Shown here one piece after another: positions 1 to 12,486 of a stretch of DNA of 64,000 bases. Made by a program: the position numbers and the translations under genes. Positions within the stretch are counted from its first letter, which is position 1; each line of letters opens with the position of its first letter. Origin of the DNA: Vesta saturnalis. Lineage: Eukaryota > Arthropoda > Insecta > Coleoptera > Lampyridae. The stretch spans positions 1,985,501 to 2,049,500 of the forward strand of contig JARFJB010001819.1 in the NCBI GenBank assembly GCA_036346205.1. The letters run 5' to 3'. Under the pieces are notes generated by a model, which was not told the DNA's origin, ran no database searches, and worked only from the letters and a program-made list of their open reading frames with translations.

Positions 1-52
1 CAGTGGTGACACCATCTGCTTAGCATTCAGAAGTTCGTTTCCCGTTACCGTT
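1..52 (+). repeat. SINE head fragment (tRNA-derived)
   Basis: This stretch matches the head of the full SINE at 40071-40464, sharing gtggtgacac, ctgcttagcattc and the segment ending cccgttaccg. The B-box-like part is eroded here (gttcgtttccc against ggttcgattcc). Sequence right of about 52 no longer matches, so this is a truncated copy running off the window edge. It has no coding role. Confidence 0.6.
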
Positions 53-515
53 TTGAAAATTATCAACTGTTTTTATATTTGTCATGAAAGGATTTTGAAT
101 ATGTTGCTCATTTTGACATTGCTCATACTATTTACACCATAATATTTCACTATTACAGTGAAACCTCTATTAACGGACACCTCTCTACAACGGACACCTT
201 TCAATAACGGACAACTTACTACATACAAAACTATATAGCAAACACCTCTCAACAACGAACCCTCTATAGAATGAACGCGGGCACTAAAATTTTTTTGTCA
301 TATTGCCTTAGGAATTACCTCTCCATAATGGAACAAAAAATTATTTTAATAAAATTGAAAAAAGGGGATTTTGAATTATTCAGATGAGTTTATAATTTCC
401 ATAGTTACAGGTATAAGCTTATCTTAATGACCTGTCAATCACTAAAAGCCGAGTTGGAATTTTCTTAATTGATCGAGGATTACGGATTTCAATAGATGTT
501 TACTTAAATTGTATG

Positions 516-2255
516 TACAGGTTGTCCCATTTTCGTATGTTTTAAGGGTATCTCCCTTATTTTTTAGGTTAGAGCCTTGCGGTTTTCGCGAAACCGTGCT
601 ACTTTTTAATGAAACCAAAGATGCACTAATCAAATTTGCCATAGCCATCTTAGTTTTTGTGCTACAGGGTGATTTTCTTTAGTGGTCACAGTTTTTGAAA
701 TATTGACATAACCTACTTTTTTTTATTGGACACCCTATATATTTTTTTAAAATCTCTTTCCCCTTGCCAAGAGATTTTCAAACATATAGCATAGTCTATA
801 TTTATTTTTATAAATAACGTGACAAAATGATTTTTTTCTATAATTTACATTGATAAAAAACAAAATAATTAATTAATCACAAACATTGTTCAAATTGCAG
901 ACCATTATGTCTCCTACAAGTTTCACAAAGTTTATAAATTCTTTTAATAGCATTTTCCAAAATAAATGACTGTCTTCGTAATTTTGCAAAAGCATTTTCC
1001 GTTGCAATTTTCAATTGTTGCATTTTGGCATATTGCCTTGAATAAATTTTATTCTTTAAATACTCCCACAAAAAAAATCCAAAACCGAGAGATCCGGTGA
1101 TCGTGGTGGCCATCGAACAGGTCCATTTGTTCCAATCCATCTTCTGGGAAAACGTTCATTTAGCCAGTTTTGCATTATTCTAGCATTGTGGGCTGGAGCC
1201 CCCTCCTGCTGGAAGAATATATCGTTCAGTTGAGCCAGTGGAATATCTTCTAAAATGTTCATATTTTTTTCTTGTAGAATTTGTAAGTACCCATTAGAGT
1301 TTAGGTTTTCTTCATAAATCTTGTAAACTATTTTTCGGTTAAAAATAAAGCAGGAGACATTAAATCCGAACCTGCCTTGACGGTCTCTATGAAAAATCAC
1401 GTAGGCATTTTCTTGACTCCAAAACCGCGAGTTGTGTCTATTAAGAATTCCCGAACTTGTGAAATGTGCCTCGTCTGACCAAATTATTTTATTTTCAAAA
1501 TTATTGTCCTGAGTTTTCATATTTATAAACCAATTGCAGAACTCCATTCTACGTTCAGCATCACTAGGGTGCAGATGATGAGAAAGTTTATACTTGTAGG
1601 GTTTGAATTTATGTTTTTTTTAAATCCTTTGCACTGTTGTTTTAGACACACCGGTCTCCTCATCTATTTTCCTTCACGAGGTTTCAGCAGTGGCTTGAAC
1701 AACTGCTAAAACGTTGATCTCTGATTCCTCGTTCTCTTTGTTGTAAACTCGGGGTCGAGGTTTGTCTAAACATCCATGTTGGCAAAGATTAAATTTTAAT
1801 TTTTGAAATATTCTTCTGTCGGGATATCTATATGACAAAATAGGTATATAAACTAAATACAAATTCTAAGGTAAAGATTAACTAACCTGTTCAGATAGAG
1901 TTCTAAGGCCTGGTCTGCGTAATAATAAATATCAGAACTAAATTTGGGAAAATGTAACCAGGAATAATTTGAGAGAACCAGAAACTTCAAAAATCAAATA
2001 CCTAAGTAATGGCACAGCGTTAATTATTTTGTTTTTTGCGTTACCATGGTTACCCACGGCTATCCACTATAATCAATGTAAATTATAGAAAAAAATCATT
2101 TTGTCACGTTATTTATAAAAATAAATATAGACTATACTATATTTTTGAAAAGCTCTTGGCGAGGGGAAAAAGATTTTAAAAAAATATATAAGGTGTCCCA
2201 TAAAAAAAGAGTAGGTTATGTCAATATCTCAAAAACTGTGACCTCTAAACCATTT
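516..2255 (-). mobile_element. Long-TIR mariner-like element, one end lost
   Basis: The sequence 664-853 reappears inverted at about 2070-2250, including the tct-acagttt-ttgaaatattgac and tttataaataacgtgac stretches. A further tip (tacaggttgtcccatttt) starts at 516, outside the inner tip ctacagggtga at 663. The matching outer tip is missing on the right, where the sequence goes straight into the 5' leader of the pogo gene at about 2256, so the right end is deleted. The minus-strand transposase remnant at 877-1862 lies between the arms. Confidence 0.7.
877..1862 (-). pseudogene. mariner-like transposase remnant
   Basis: On the minus strand, pieces in several frames follow the order of an insect mariner-type transposase: an N-terminal helix-turn-helix part with YPDRRI and PRPRVYNKENE (1862-1674), then WSDEAHF, the first catalytic Asp (about 1480), QEGAPAHNA (about 1205) where the second acid is Glu instead of the usual Asp, and WPPRSPDLSVLDFF (about 1090) with the third Asp. 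The C-terminal part continues in another frame (1080-877). At least two frameshifts separate the pieces. About 36 residues lie between the second and third acidic positions. Inactive. Confidence 0.8.
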
Positions 2256-2341
2256 TATTGTATTTTTCCTTCATTTGTTTGTTCTTTGTATTCAAGTAAA
2301 GTGCATTTTAAGTTGTAGTTTATGTGCGGTATTCGGTAAAG

Positions 2342-2572
2342 ATGTCTCGGAATAAACGAAAGTTTTTAACGTTGGAAGAAAAAATCGCAGTAAAAGAGTG
2401 TTCTTAAAAAAACAAATTTAGTCTACGCGAGTTTTCTGAAAAATTTCACGTGGAAAAAACGCAAGTTAGTTCCATATTAAAGTTTTGTGCTATGTAGTGC
2501 CAAACTACAAAACAGAAATTTCAAAATAAAAGTCAAACAACTCTTGATCAATATGTTACAAAAATAATGTAA
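2342..2572 (+). pseudogene. pogo/Tigger transposase, internal-deletion derivative
   Basis: The ATG at 2342 opens a frame with KRKFLTLEEKIAV, a stop codon, then SLREFSEKFHVEKTQVSSIL, which is the CENP-B/psq-type DNA-binding helix-turn-helix of Tigger transposases. The frame ends at 2497. After a gap with no DDE domain, 2531-2572 encodes KSQTTLDQYVTKIM and stop, resembling the C-terminal PCNA-interacting (PIP) box known from pogo transposases. The copy therefore keeps both ends of the protein and has lost the catalytic core. It belongs to the element at 154-3615. Confidence 0.7.
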
Positions 2573-2654
2573 ATACTATGTAATATATTAAATGTAATAA
2601 ATCATTTTCATTCAAAATATAAAACTTTTAAGCAATTAAATTCAACCCTTTCTC

Positions 2655-3560
2655 TACAGGGCTTTTCACGATGAGCGTTAATTAGACGTTTCTGGCAAAC
2701 CAGATCACGGATCAACCTGAAAATTTGACAGTATGCATAAATTAATATAATCTACACGCCTAAAATATTTTAGATGATGCGGCGTTGCCGCTTCTACTAT
2801 AAAGTAGCGACTACTTTGATTTTTCAAATGGAACACCCTGTATATAATATCATATTATGATTTCCTATTACTTTGTCAACAACTTCATGTACTATTTCTC
2901 TATACCTATCTATTACCATTTAAGAGATATAAATTAATTTCGATTTTTTTTTTACAAAACATGTACTTTTATAAACGCTGATAATCTTGAACTCTCTGGT
3001 ACTAAGACGATCAAATTCAAAATGGAGTGGAGTGATACCATGAGGATTTTCACTTCGAGTCATACTTTTATTTGCCTCATACAGGGCCTTTAAAAAATGT
3101 AGATAATTTGTTGACATGAAAAAGGAGTGGAAGTCAATTTTTTCAAATGGAACACCCTGTATATTTACACATTTTTGAGCTCTACATCCAATTGTAGATT
3201 GACTTTAATCAGATAATGCTATTTCGATTTCGAACCGTTTTCGAGATAAACTGTTTCAAACAGAAACTGACGTGGTTTCCTTGTATTCATCACTTATTTT
3301 TGAGATTTAACATCTATTTTATACTACGTAATACAATTTCTTTTCGATTTAGTTTCAAATCAGTCAATTCGAAATTGATGTGTACCTTAGAAAAATCAAA
3401 GTAGTCGCTACTTTACAGTAGAAGCGGTAACGCCGCATCATCTAAAATATTTTAGGCGTGTAGATCATATTAATTTATGTATACTGTCAAATTTTCAGGT
3501 TGATCCGTTGTCTGGTTTGCCAGAAGCAACTAATTAACGCCCATCGTGAAAAGCCCTGTA
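2655..3560. repeat. MITE with about 160 bp TIRs
   Basis: The left arm starts TA-CAGGGCTTTTCACGATG and the right arm ends CATCGTGAAAAGCCCTG-TA. The match extends inward through tctacacgcctaaaatattt and gcggcgttgccgcttc (2655-2815 against 3397-3560). The TA at each edge is the target duplication. The middle (2817-3396) holds a direct repeat, tttcaaatggaacaccctg, at about 2820 and 3148, suggesting a further partial insertion. No transposase is encoded. Confidence 0.8.
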
Positions 3561-3614
3561 TAACGGACAATATTTTCTAACCCGTAGCTGTCCGTTATTG
3601 AGAGGTTTTACTGT

Positions 3615-3615
<1 letters not shown>

Positions 3616-3666
<51 letters not shown>
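3616..3666. repeat. (TA)n microsatellite
   Basis: Uninterrupted TA dinucleotides, abutting the right end of the pogo element. TA is also the target site of the surrounding Tc1/mariner-type elements. Confidence 0.95.
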
Positions 3667-3669
<3 letters not shown>

Positions 3670-3684
3670 AGTTTTTTTTCATTT

Positions 3685-5664
3685 TAAGCATTGGCATCTC
3701 GGAAACTATAAGAGATAGAGATTCGGTTAAATGGGTAAAGAGTTGCAGTTTTAAATAACGACAATTTCAGTTGTTAGAAAAAGTTCATGGCTTAATTCTA
3801 AATAACTCTGTTATTATCGATTTTGAATGTAGAGGAAAAAATGGTAGTGTGTTGTACGCTTTATTTACTGGTGTTGCCACTTTTGTTCTATCTCTTTTGT
3901 TATTCCAAAGTTATGATATAAAGTTTTATTTTTTTAAAGGTATAGTACGCTGTGCCTTTATCAGATGCGTGTTTTTTTAAGCTTTGTAACGAAGTTGTAA
4001 CGATTTTATTATTGATTTACAGTTGGCCATGGAAAAATGAATTAATTATTTACAGTTTTTGACAGTTTTACACCCCTGCCATAACAAATACAGTTTTTTT
4101 CATTTCAACCTTTGATGAGCGAAAACAATTGAATGATTTTTCTTTTAAATGTTGTAGAATCGTTATTATTAGGAAGACAACCAAATGACACGAATAAGAA
4201 TTTTAGACATTTTAATGCGTAACATGCGTAACAAATTTTCGTATTATTGTGAGTGCCATGAAAAAAAAATAAAGCACTGGTGCTCATTATTTTAGTTGAA
4301 ATTTGGCAGTTTTGTAACTTCATAAATTAAATTAAAGATGTCTTCTAATCGCGACAAAGTTAATATGAAATCCTAGGATACTCCGTGAAAGACGGCCTCA
4401 AAGAAAATTTGGTTTCAATGTTTGGTGCGAAATTATTGGATCGCGAATTCTTGGACCTTTCATTTACGACGAAAATTTGACAGGCCAGCGTTATCTTGAG
4501 TTTCTACAAAGTGAATTTCAAGATATGTTGGATATCTTAGATTTGGAAACAAGACGTAATTTACGCTGGTTTCAACACGACGGTGTTCCGCCGCACAACC
4601 AACTGCCAGTGAGAGTACCTAAACCAATTGTTTCCAAATTCTTGGATAGGTAAGAAAGGGCCGGTCACTTGAGCACCAAGATCGCCAGATCTTTCACTTT
4701 CAGATTTTTTCTTTTTGGTACTCTAAAAGATTTGGTTTATCAGCGAACTTATGCGACAAAAAAGAACTACGCGGTGCTGTGATACATGCCTTTCGCAGTT
4801 TAGATGATAGGAAAATACGGAAAGCTGTAAATTCCATTGTGAGACCCTAATTTTTAGGTGAAATGTTATAATAAACTGAGTAATTAACTTAACCGGATAA
4901 AAATGTTTTTCCATGGTACATTCTGTTTTTGCTATTCTCAATAATACAATAGTCCTGTATCGTTACAAAGAGAAAAATTTGTTCTTTTTAAAAATGTCAA
5001 AGCCCACTATTACTGATACTTAAAAAAATCTTTGTTCTAACACAAGCGAGCAGGAAATTAATATGTACAAGTACGCATTAAAATGTCTAAAAAAATTTTA
5101 TTCGTGTCATTTTGTTGTATTCCTAATAATAACGATTCTACAACATTTAAAAGAAAAATCACTAAACTTGTTTTCGCTCAACAAAGTTTGAAATGAAAAA
5201 AAAAACTGTATTTATTATGGTAAGGGTGTACAACTATCAAATAATGATTAATTTTTTCCATGATCAACTGTAAATCAATAATAAAATGGTTATAACTTTG
5301 TTATTTTTAAAAATCGTTACAAAGCTTAAAACAATGCGCATCTAATAATAGCACAGCCTACTATACCTTCCATTTAAAAAAACAAAAGTTTATATCATAA
5401 CTTTGGAATAACAAGAGATAGAACAAAAGTGGCGACGCCGGTAGATAAAGCATAAAAAACACTACCATTTTTTCCTGTACATTTCTTTCTCAAATCAATA
5501 ATAACAGAGTTATTTAGAATTAAATAAAATGAAAAATTTTAGTTTTTTTGAAATATCTAGTAAGCCATGACCTTTTTCCAACAATTGAAAGTGTCGTTAA
5601 TTTAGGTTCTTAACTCTTTCCCCATTTGACCGAATCTCTATCTCTAGTTGTTTCCGAGATTCCA
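3685..5664 (+). mobile_element. mariner-like element with about 0.6 kb TIRs
   Basis: The left arm (ctcggaaact..gagatagagattcggt, 3690 on) returns inverted at 5600-5664 (accgaatctctatctct). Homology continues inward through the aactctgttattatcgatttg and cgattctacaacatttaaaag stretches to about 4240 / 5060. Both ends adjoin TA tracts, so the exact tips cannot be placed. A plus-strand transposase fragment occupies the centre. Confidence 0.75.
4384..4870 (+). pseudogene. mariner-like transposase fragment
   Basis: The frame from 4384 reads RRPQRKFGFNVWCEIIG, GPFIYDENLTGQRYLEFLQ and then WFQHDGVPPHN (about 4570), the second catalytic Asp region of mariner-type DDE/D transposases. After a stop, PRSPDLSLSDFF (about 4684-4716) supplies the third Asp, followed by a one-base loss and LKDLVYQR. 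The N-terminal half, including the DNA-binding domain and first Asp, is missing. It sits between the long arms of the 3685-5664 element. Inactive. Confidence 0.75.
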
Positions 5665-5707
<43 letters not shown>

Positions 5708-5713
5708 TACATA
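5665..5713. repeat. (TA)n microsatellite with interruptions
   Basis: TA dinucleotides with acacatatatacata at the right side. The tract separates two mariner-like elements. Confidence 0.9.
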
Positions 5714-7876
5714 CAGGGTGTATCTAAATAACGAACGAAAAAAATTTAAGAGGTGATTCTCCGATGAAAATTAAGGGGGGTTTCCGGTGTATAATTTTTC
5801 TAAGGGGTTGAAATAATCAATCCCTAAGATGTTTTTTCTTATAATTTTTTTTTCGACAAAACTTTTTACGTTTATAAAATGTATCTAAAAAGTCCCATTC
5901 GTTTACTAACTTTTTGATTTCTTTAAGTTTTTGCGGAAAGTTAAAAATTAACGAAAAAACAAGGTAAATGTATTGCAATGTATTTTCAAAAAGCTGAGCT
6001 GTTTAACGCGAAGGTATTTTGCCGTAAGATCTAGTTGACGGTTGTTTACAATGGAATGCATGGAAAAAATTGAAAGGGGGATTGAGAAATCTCATTTACT
6101 GTTACTTTTTCTTACTCTTTGGCAAGTTTCATGATTTTGTGAAGGAAATAGTTGGTAAACCGAAAAAATGGTTAACTATTTTGAAATGGCAGATATGCAT
6201 TTTACTTATGAGTGTGCTAACGGTAATGCATTGAAGGCCCAAATAATTTATGCTGGACAGTACCCAGAACGTAGGTTACCCCATCATACTACGTTCACAA
6301 ATCTTCACCAACGCTTGCGGGAATTTGGTAAATTTGAAAAAAGGAGTCATGACTCTGGCCGTACCCGAGAAGTCAGAACTGAAGCTCTGGAAGAAGATGT
6401 ACTTAATTTGATCGAAGAATTCCCAGAAACTAGAACCAGGAAAATAGGTCGTGCCCTAAATGTAAGCCATTCGGTAGTTTTTATAATTTTAAAAGAACAA
6501 CAGTTACATCCCAATCATCTTCAACGGGTGCAGGCATTACCGTTTCGAGATTTTTTCCCGCGTGTGGTTTTTTGTCAATGACTTATTAACATGATCGGTC
6601 AAGGAATTTCTTCATGGCTTTTTTGAAGGAAACTGTCAGTATCAATTTTCATTAAATGTGTGGCTCGGAATTATTGACAGTCATTTAATAGGTCCCTATA
6701 TTTTTCCACTGCGATTAGGTGGTGACTCATATTATCATTTTCCCGAAGAATTACTTGTTCTTCTGGAAGACATTCCCATTCAAATTAGGCAACAGTTATG
6801 GTTTATGCACGACGGAGTGCCAGCCCATTTTAGTATACGTGAAAGAAGTCACTTGGATGAGGTGTATGCCAATCGATAGATTGGTCAAAGAAGACCTGTA
6901 AACTGGCCGCTCCCCTGACCTCAATCCTTTGGATTTTTGCATATGGGGATATCTGAAATCCTTGGTCTATTCAAGCTCAGTTGGAAATAATATCGATGAT
7001 TTGCGAAATCGTATTATAGCAGATTGTAAAACGATAAGAAATTCATCAGGGATATTTCAAAACATACGCAATTCTATAAGAAATAGAGTAGATGCTTGCA
7101 TTAGAGCTGAAGGCAATCATTTTCAGCTTTTTTTGTAGATAGTATTGTCGATATTTGACAGATTTTTGTTTTTTGTTAAATTATAATAACATTAAATTAT
7201 TCATTTATTTTATTCTTCTTTGTTTTGTTCTTAGTTCCACACTTCTTAACCTAGTAGAATCACAGTTGAACTATTTGGTTGATTGTTGTTTAATAAAATG
7301 TTATAATAAAATATTATTTCATCCTAATGTTTCCCAACTTATCCCAGTCATTTGCCACTTCAAGTTAATTTGAAACTAACTAACCCAACTTAAACTAACC
7401 TAACCAAGTAATAAATCGAATGTTAAATAATTTCAGAACAATAAATTTGAAGATAGGCCGCGATCAGCAACTTTATTTAATCACTTCTTATACAACCTTT
7501 GCGTTAAACAGCTCGTCTTTTTGAAAATGCATTGCAATACATTTATCGTGTATTGTCATTAATTTCTAACTTTTACTTTTTAAATGTAAAAAGTTTTGTC
7601 GAAAAAAAAGTTGTAAGAAAAAACATCTTAGGGGAAGATTATTTCAACCCCTTAGAAAAATACTACAGGGGTGAAAAAATTTCAGAAAGTGTAGTTTTAT
7701 TAACAGATACTGTTTACCAAGTTTCGTTTTTTTAGATTAATATACAGGGAAGATAAAAAGGAAAAAAACATTTTTTTAGAATTCTTGGAGAAAAAAATTG
7801 TATACCGAAAACCCCCCTTAATTTTCATCGGATAATCACCTCTTAAATTGTTTCGGTGTTATTTAGATACACCCTG
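5714..7876 (+). mobile_element. mariner-like element with long TIRs
   Basis: The tips are TA-CAGGGTGTATCTAAATAACG (5712 on) and ATTTAGATACACCCTG-TA (to 7878). The arms share the aggtgattctccgatgaaaat, cttaggg and gacaaaactttttac regions over about 0.3 kb on each side. The element carries a broken plus-strand transposase (6168-7138). TA duplications flank it. Confidence 0.85.
6168..7138 (+). pseudogene. mariner-like transposase (DUF4817-type N-terminus), broken
   Basis: The natural start is probably the ATG at 6186 (MADMHFTYECANGNA), because the same MxDMHF opening occurs at 20404. The N-terminal part shows YPERRLPHHTTFTNLHQRL, typical of the insect DUF4817/helix-turn-helix module, then IGRALNVSHSVVF. 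It breaks near 6578, and the segment with the first catalytic Asp is lost. The frame resumes at 6658 with QQLWFMHDGVPAH, the second Asp, and after another break with RSPDLNPLDFCIWGYLKS (about 6912), the third Asp. The C-terminus ends HFQLFL at 7138. Dead. Confidence 0.85.
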
Positions 7877-7878
7877 TA

Positions 7879-8285
7879 TATATAATAAGATTTAATTTTC
7901 TGTTGATTGATCTAAACATTCAATTTCATTAAAAACCTAAAAACTAAGTACCTACCATTTTTTTTATACTAAACGTATTCTTGATTAATTTCGATAACTC
8001 CAACAATGTTCAAGATCTTTGTATTTAGATGTGCGAAATAATCTATAAACAAAATCAAAAACAATTTAATGGTTTGAATCGTGGTTCAGCAAAACCGGTT
8101 TCCTTTTTCATGAATATTAATGATTTTTTAGTCAGATAACAAGATATTTACAAATTTTCCGGCTGCAATGATTTTCCAAATGAGAGGTCGATTCTTTTCG
8201 CAGGTAAAGCGACGTTTACCGGATGGGAAGTGATCTATTACAAGAAGAAGCCTTTATGAAAAATGGGGTAGCAAATTTGAGGTAT
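7879..8285. other. AT-rich spacer, nothing recognised
   Basis: No coding homology, tip motif or repeat copy is visible between the mariner right end and the first recognisable retrotransposon codons. It may hold the 5' junction of the jockey copy. Confidence 0.4.
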
Positions 8286-8289
8286 AAAT

Positions 8290-10035
<1,746 letters not shown>

Positions 10036-10183
10036 CTAAAATAAGTAATTACTAACCATAAGCATAAGCATACTAACAAAAAAAAAATTAACTCGATTCT
10101 TGCTTGAACAAAACCGGTATAGGATATAAAAGGGTTGCCGCAGCCCGCAGGTAGGGATGCGAAAATCGTGAAATAAATACGTA

Positions 10184-12136
10184 CAGGGTATCCCATTTTC
10201 GACACTTTTGCGGGGTACTTCCATTATTTTTAAAGATAAAGGGTTGCGGTTTTAACGACTATGTGCTACTTTTTTTGTGAAATTAAAAATCGCGACAGCA
10301 GAATTTTCGTAGCCCTTCTGGTTTCTGAGATACAGGGTGGAATTGAAAAGTATCACTTTCAATGCACCTCTCGTATATCAGTTATCTTTAAACTTATCGA
10401 ACAAGTTAACACGTATTCCTATAGAATTTTTCCGTAGAATCCATTGCCGTAATCAATTTTTTTCTAAGACCTTCTGTTTTTTAGTTATGAAGCACACATG
10501 TGATTTTATAAACGGAATACCCTGTATACTATTCCTTATATTTATTAGGCATAACGTGGGCTTCTCAAAAATATAAATTGTATACAATTATTTTCAAAAA
10601 CAACCTCAAAATTTAAGGTTTTCTAAAATTTTGTTTGTGTCCACTTAGTAGGTAGTAGGCTACGGATAATTTGATTGGAACAGGAACAAAAAAACAAATT
10701 TTCAAAAACTTTGCGGTTTTGTCAGATATCGACTATTAGTGAAATATTTTTGTTGGTATTTCTATTTTACGTTGAAGACGGTTTACGAAAATAATGAAAA
10801 GTATGATGAGTTGGTTTGTTTTATACAATCTAATGAAAATTTCCAAGAAGCTTCGGAATTATATTTACAAAGGTAACGTATTTCGAGCGTTATGGTTGGG
10901 ATAATATCTTAGGAGTTCTTTTTGTTCATATTAGATACCCAGAGAGAAGGTAACCTTTCCCAGACTTATTTGCCCGCCTTAAATCACATTTAGTTGAACT
11001 TGGATCATTTACCAAGCCCCTCCTGAGGCATACACCAAACAAGATAGAGAGAGAGAAAAGAAATAAACGTCTTGGGTTATTTACAACAAATACATGCTGA
11101 TGAATCTTTTGGCAGACTCTTTATCTAGTCCAGTCAATCTTATTTTTCAATCGCCATAATACAAAAAATTGGTCCACAGAAAATCAACATTTAATTTTTG
11201 TGAGCGCACAACAAGGATGCTTTGGCGTTGGGGGTCTCGTGTTTCATTTTTGGAAAACGGATAGTTTGCAGAATTTATGAACGAGGTTCTACAGCGCTTC
11301 GGTACCGATAAATCCTTGAGTAAGTTATTCCGTAACTGATGGAAAAATGCTCCATTGGCCCTTTATAACGTCGTTTACCTTCAAGAAGACGGTGCTCCAG
11401 CCACAACACTGTGCTTAGACAATAACTTTCCTCAAAGACGAATTGATACCTACGGGCTTCTTTTTCACTCTTTTAAAACAATAGCGAAAATGTGCCAATT
11501 TCTTTTTTTCTCTTTTGTTTTCTCTAACTTAAGGTTTAAATTAGACATGTAATTATTGTTTTGTTTTGAGTAAATTTCAATAAATTTATTATAATTAAGT
11601 TAAAATGCTGTAATAAATAATTAGTTGAGAATTAAGAAAGATCTTTTGAATTAAATTTGACAGTATAATCATTACTTACATGCATTTTATTTTTAATAAA
11701 TTTTAGCCATAGTCTACTACCTACTCATTGGACACAAAAGAAAATTTTAGACAATAATTGTATACAATTTATATTTTTGGAAAACCCACCTTATGCGTAA
11801 TAAATACAAGAAATAATATACATTTCAAAAACGTTTACTTTATAATTAACAAACGGAAGGTGTTAGAGAAAAACGGACTACGCCATGTGTTTTACGGAAA
11901 AATTCTATAGGATTACGTTTTAATTTGTTCGCTAAGTTTAAAGATAACTGAGATACGAGAGGTGTCTCAAAAGTGATGCTTTTCAATTCCACCCTGTATC
12001 TCAGAAATCACAAGGGCTACGAGGCTGAAGCCTTCTTTAATTTCACAAAAAAGTAACACTCTGTCGCGAAAACCACAACCCCGTATGTTTAAAAAAAAGG
12101 ACATACCCGTAAAAGTGCCGAAAATGAAATACCCTG
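10184..12136 (+). mobile_element. mariner-like element with about 0.4 kb multi-tip TIRs
   Basis: The outer tips are TA-CAGGGTATCCCATTTTC (10182 on) and GAAATACCCTG-TA (to 12138). The arms repeat inverted from 10184-10600 and 11740-12136. Within each arm a second tip, tacagggtggaattgaaaag (10331, with its inverse at about 11990), lies 150 bp inside the first, and a reversed tip, ggaataccctgta, lies near 10525. A broken transposase with an apparent intron lies between the arms. Confidence 0.85.
10790..11560 (+). pseudogene. mariner-like transposase with an intron, decayed
   Basis: The frame before 10872 reads YDELVCFIQSNENFQEASEL, and YPERR, FPDLFARLKSHLVELGSF follows from 10935. The two are joined across a 62 bp stretch (10873-10934) with GT..AG borders, so the conserved LYLQR-YPERR motif is restored only by splicing. 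Downstream fragments include VVYLQEDGAPATT (about 11382, the second catalytic Asp region) and NNFPQRRIDTYG. The first-Asp region is unrecognisable and the C-terminus is lost after about 11470. Confidence 0.65.
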
Positions 12137-12486
12137 TACATCTTATATCAATAAGTAATCGTTAACGCGCGCGTGACTTGGTGTTAAATTGTAATTGTAA
12201 ACCGCTTAATTAATGTCTTACAGTACTTACAGTATTATGTGAAGATTCACAAAAACCATTAATAATCAGAATTATTAAGGTAAGATTACATTTTTTTTTT
12301 GGCAGGGCAAAAGTTCAATAATGTTATTTGTAGATGAAGAGGGTGAGGGCCAGTGGTGCGTACCTTACAAAGAAAAGAAGGGCAAAGAACAAAACCACTA
12401 CTTAAATATTTTGGAGTCTCAACTAATGAAGGAGTAGGTGCTACATCTACAACAAATAAAGTTTGCGGTAGTGACTTAAAATCCTA
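12137..12486. other. Intergenic stretch, possibly the 5' part of the hAT remnant
   Basis: No clear coding similarity. It contains a T-run at 12292-12300 and a fragment that may belong to the following hAT reading frame, but I cannot support that from sequence alone. Confidence 0.3.

Larger units (their letters stand above)
154..3615 (+). mobile_element. pogo/Tigger-like DNA transposon with nested insertions
   Basis: The left end reads TA-CAGTGAAACCTCTATTAACG (154 on) and the right end GAGGTTTTACTG-TA (to 3615), giving inverted termini with TA target duplications as expected for Tc1/mariner-pogo. Repeated cggacacc motifs sit just inside the tips. The element's own coding part is a deletion derivative at 2342-2572. 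A long-TIR mariner (516-2255) and a MITE (2655-3560) have inserted into it, so most of the 3.46 kb is foreign. The copy is inactive. Confidence 0.75.

Noticed and set aside
3771..3980. Open frames inside TIR arms (also 4105-4323 and 7155-7373)
   Set aside because: They fall in inverted-repeat arms with no homology and are mirrored in the opposite arm.
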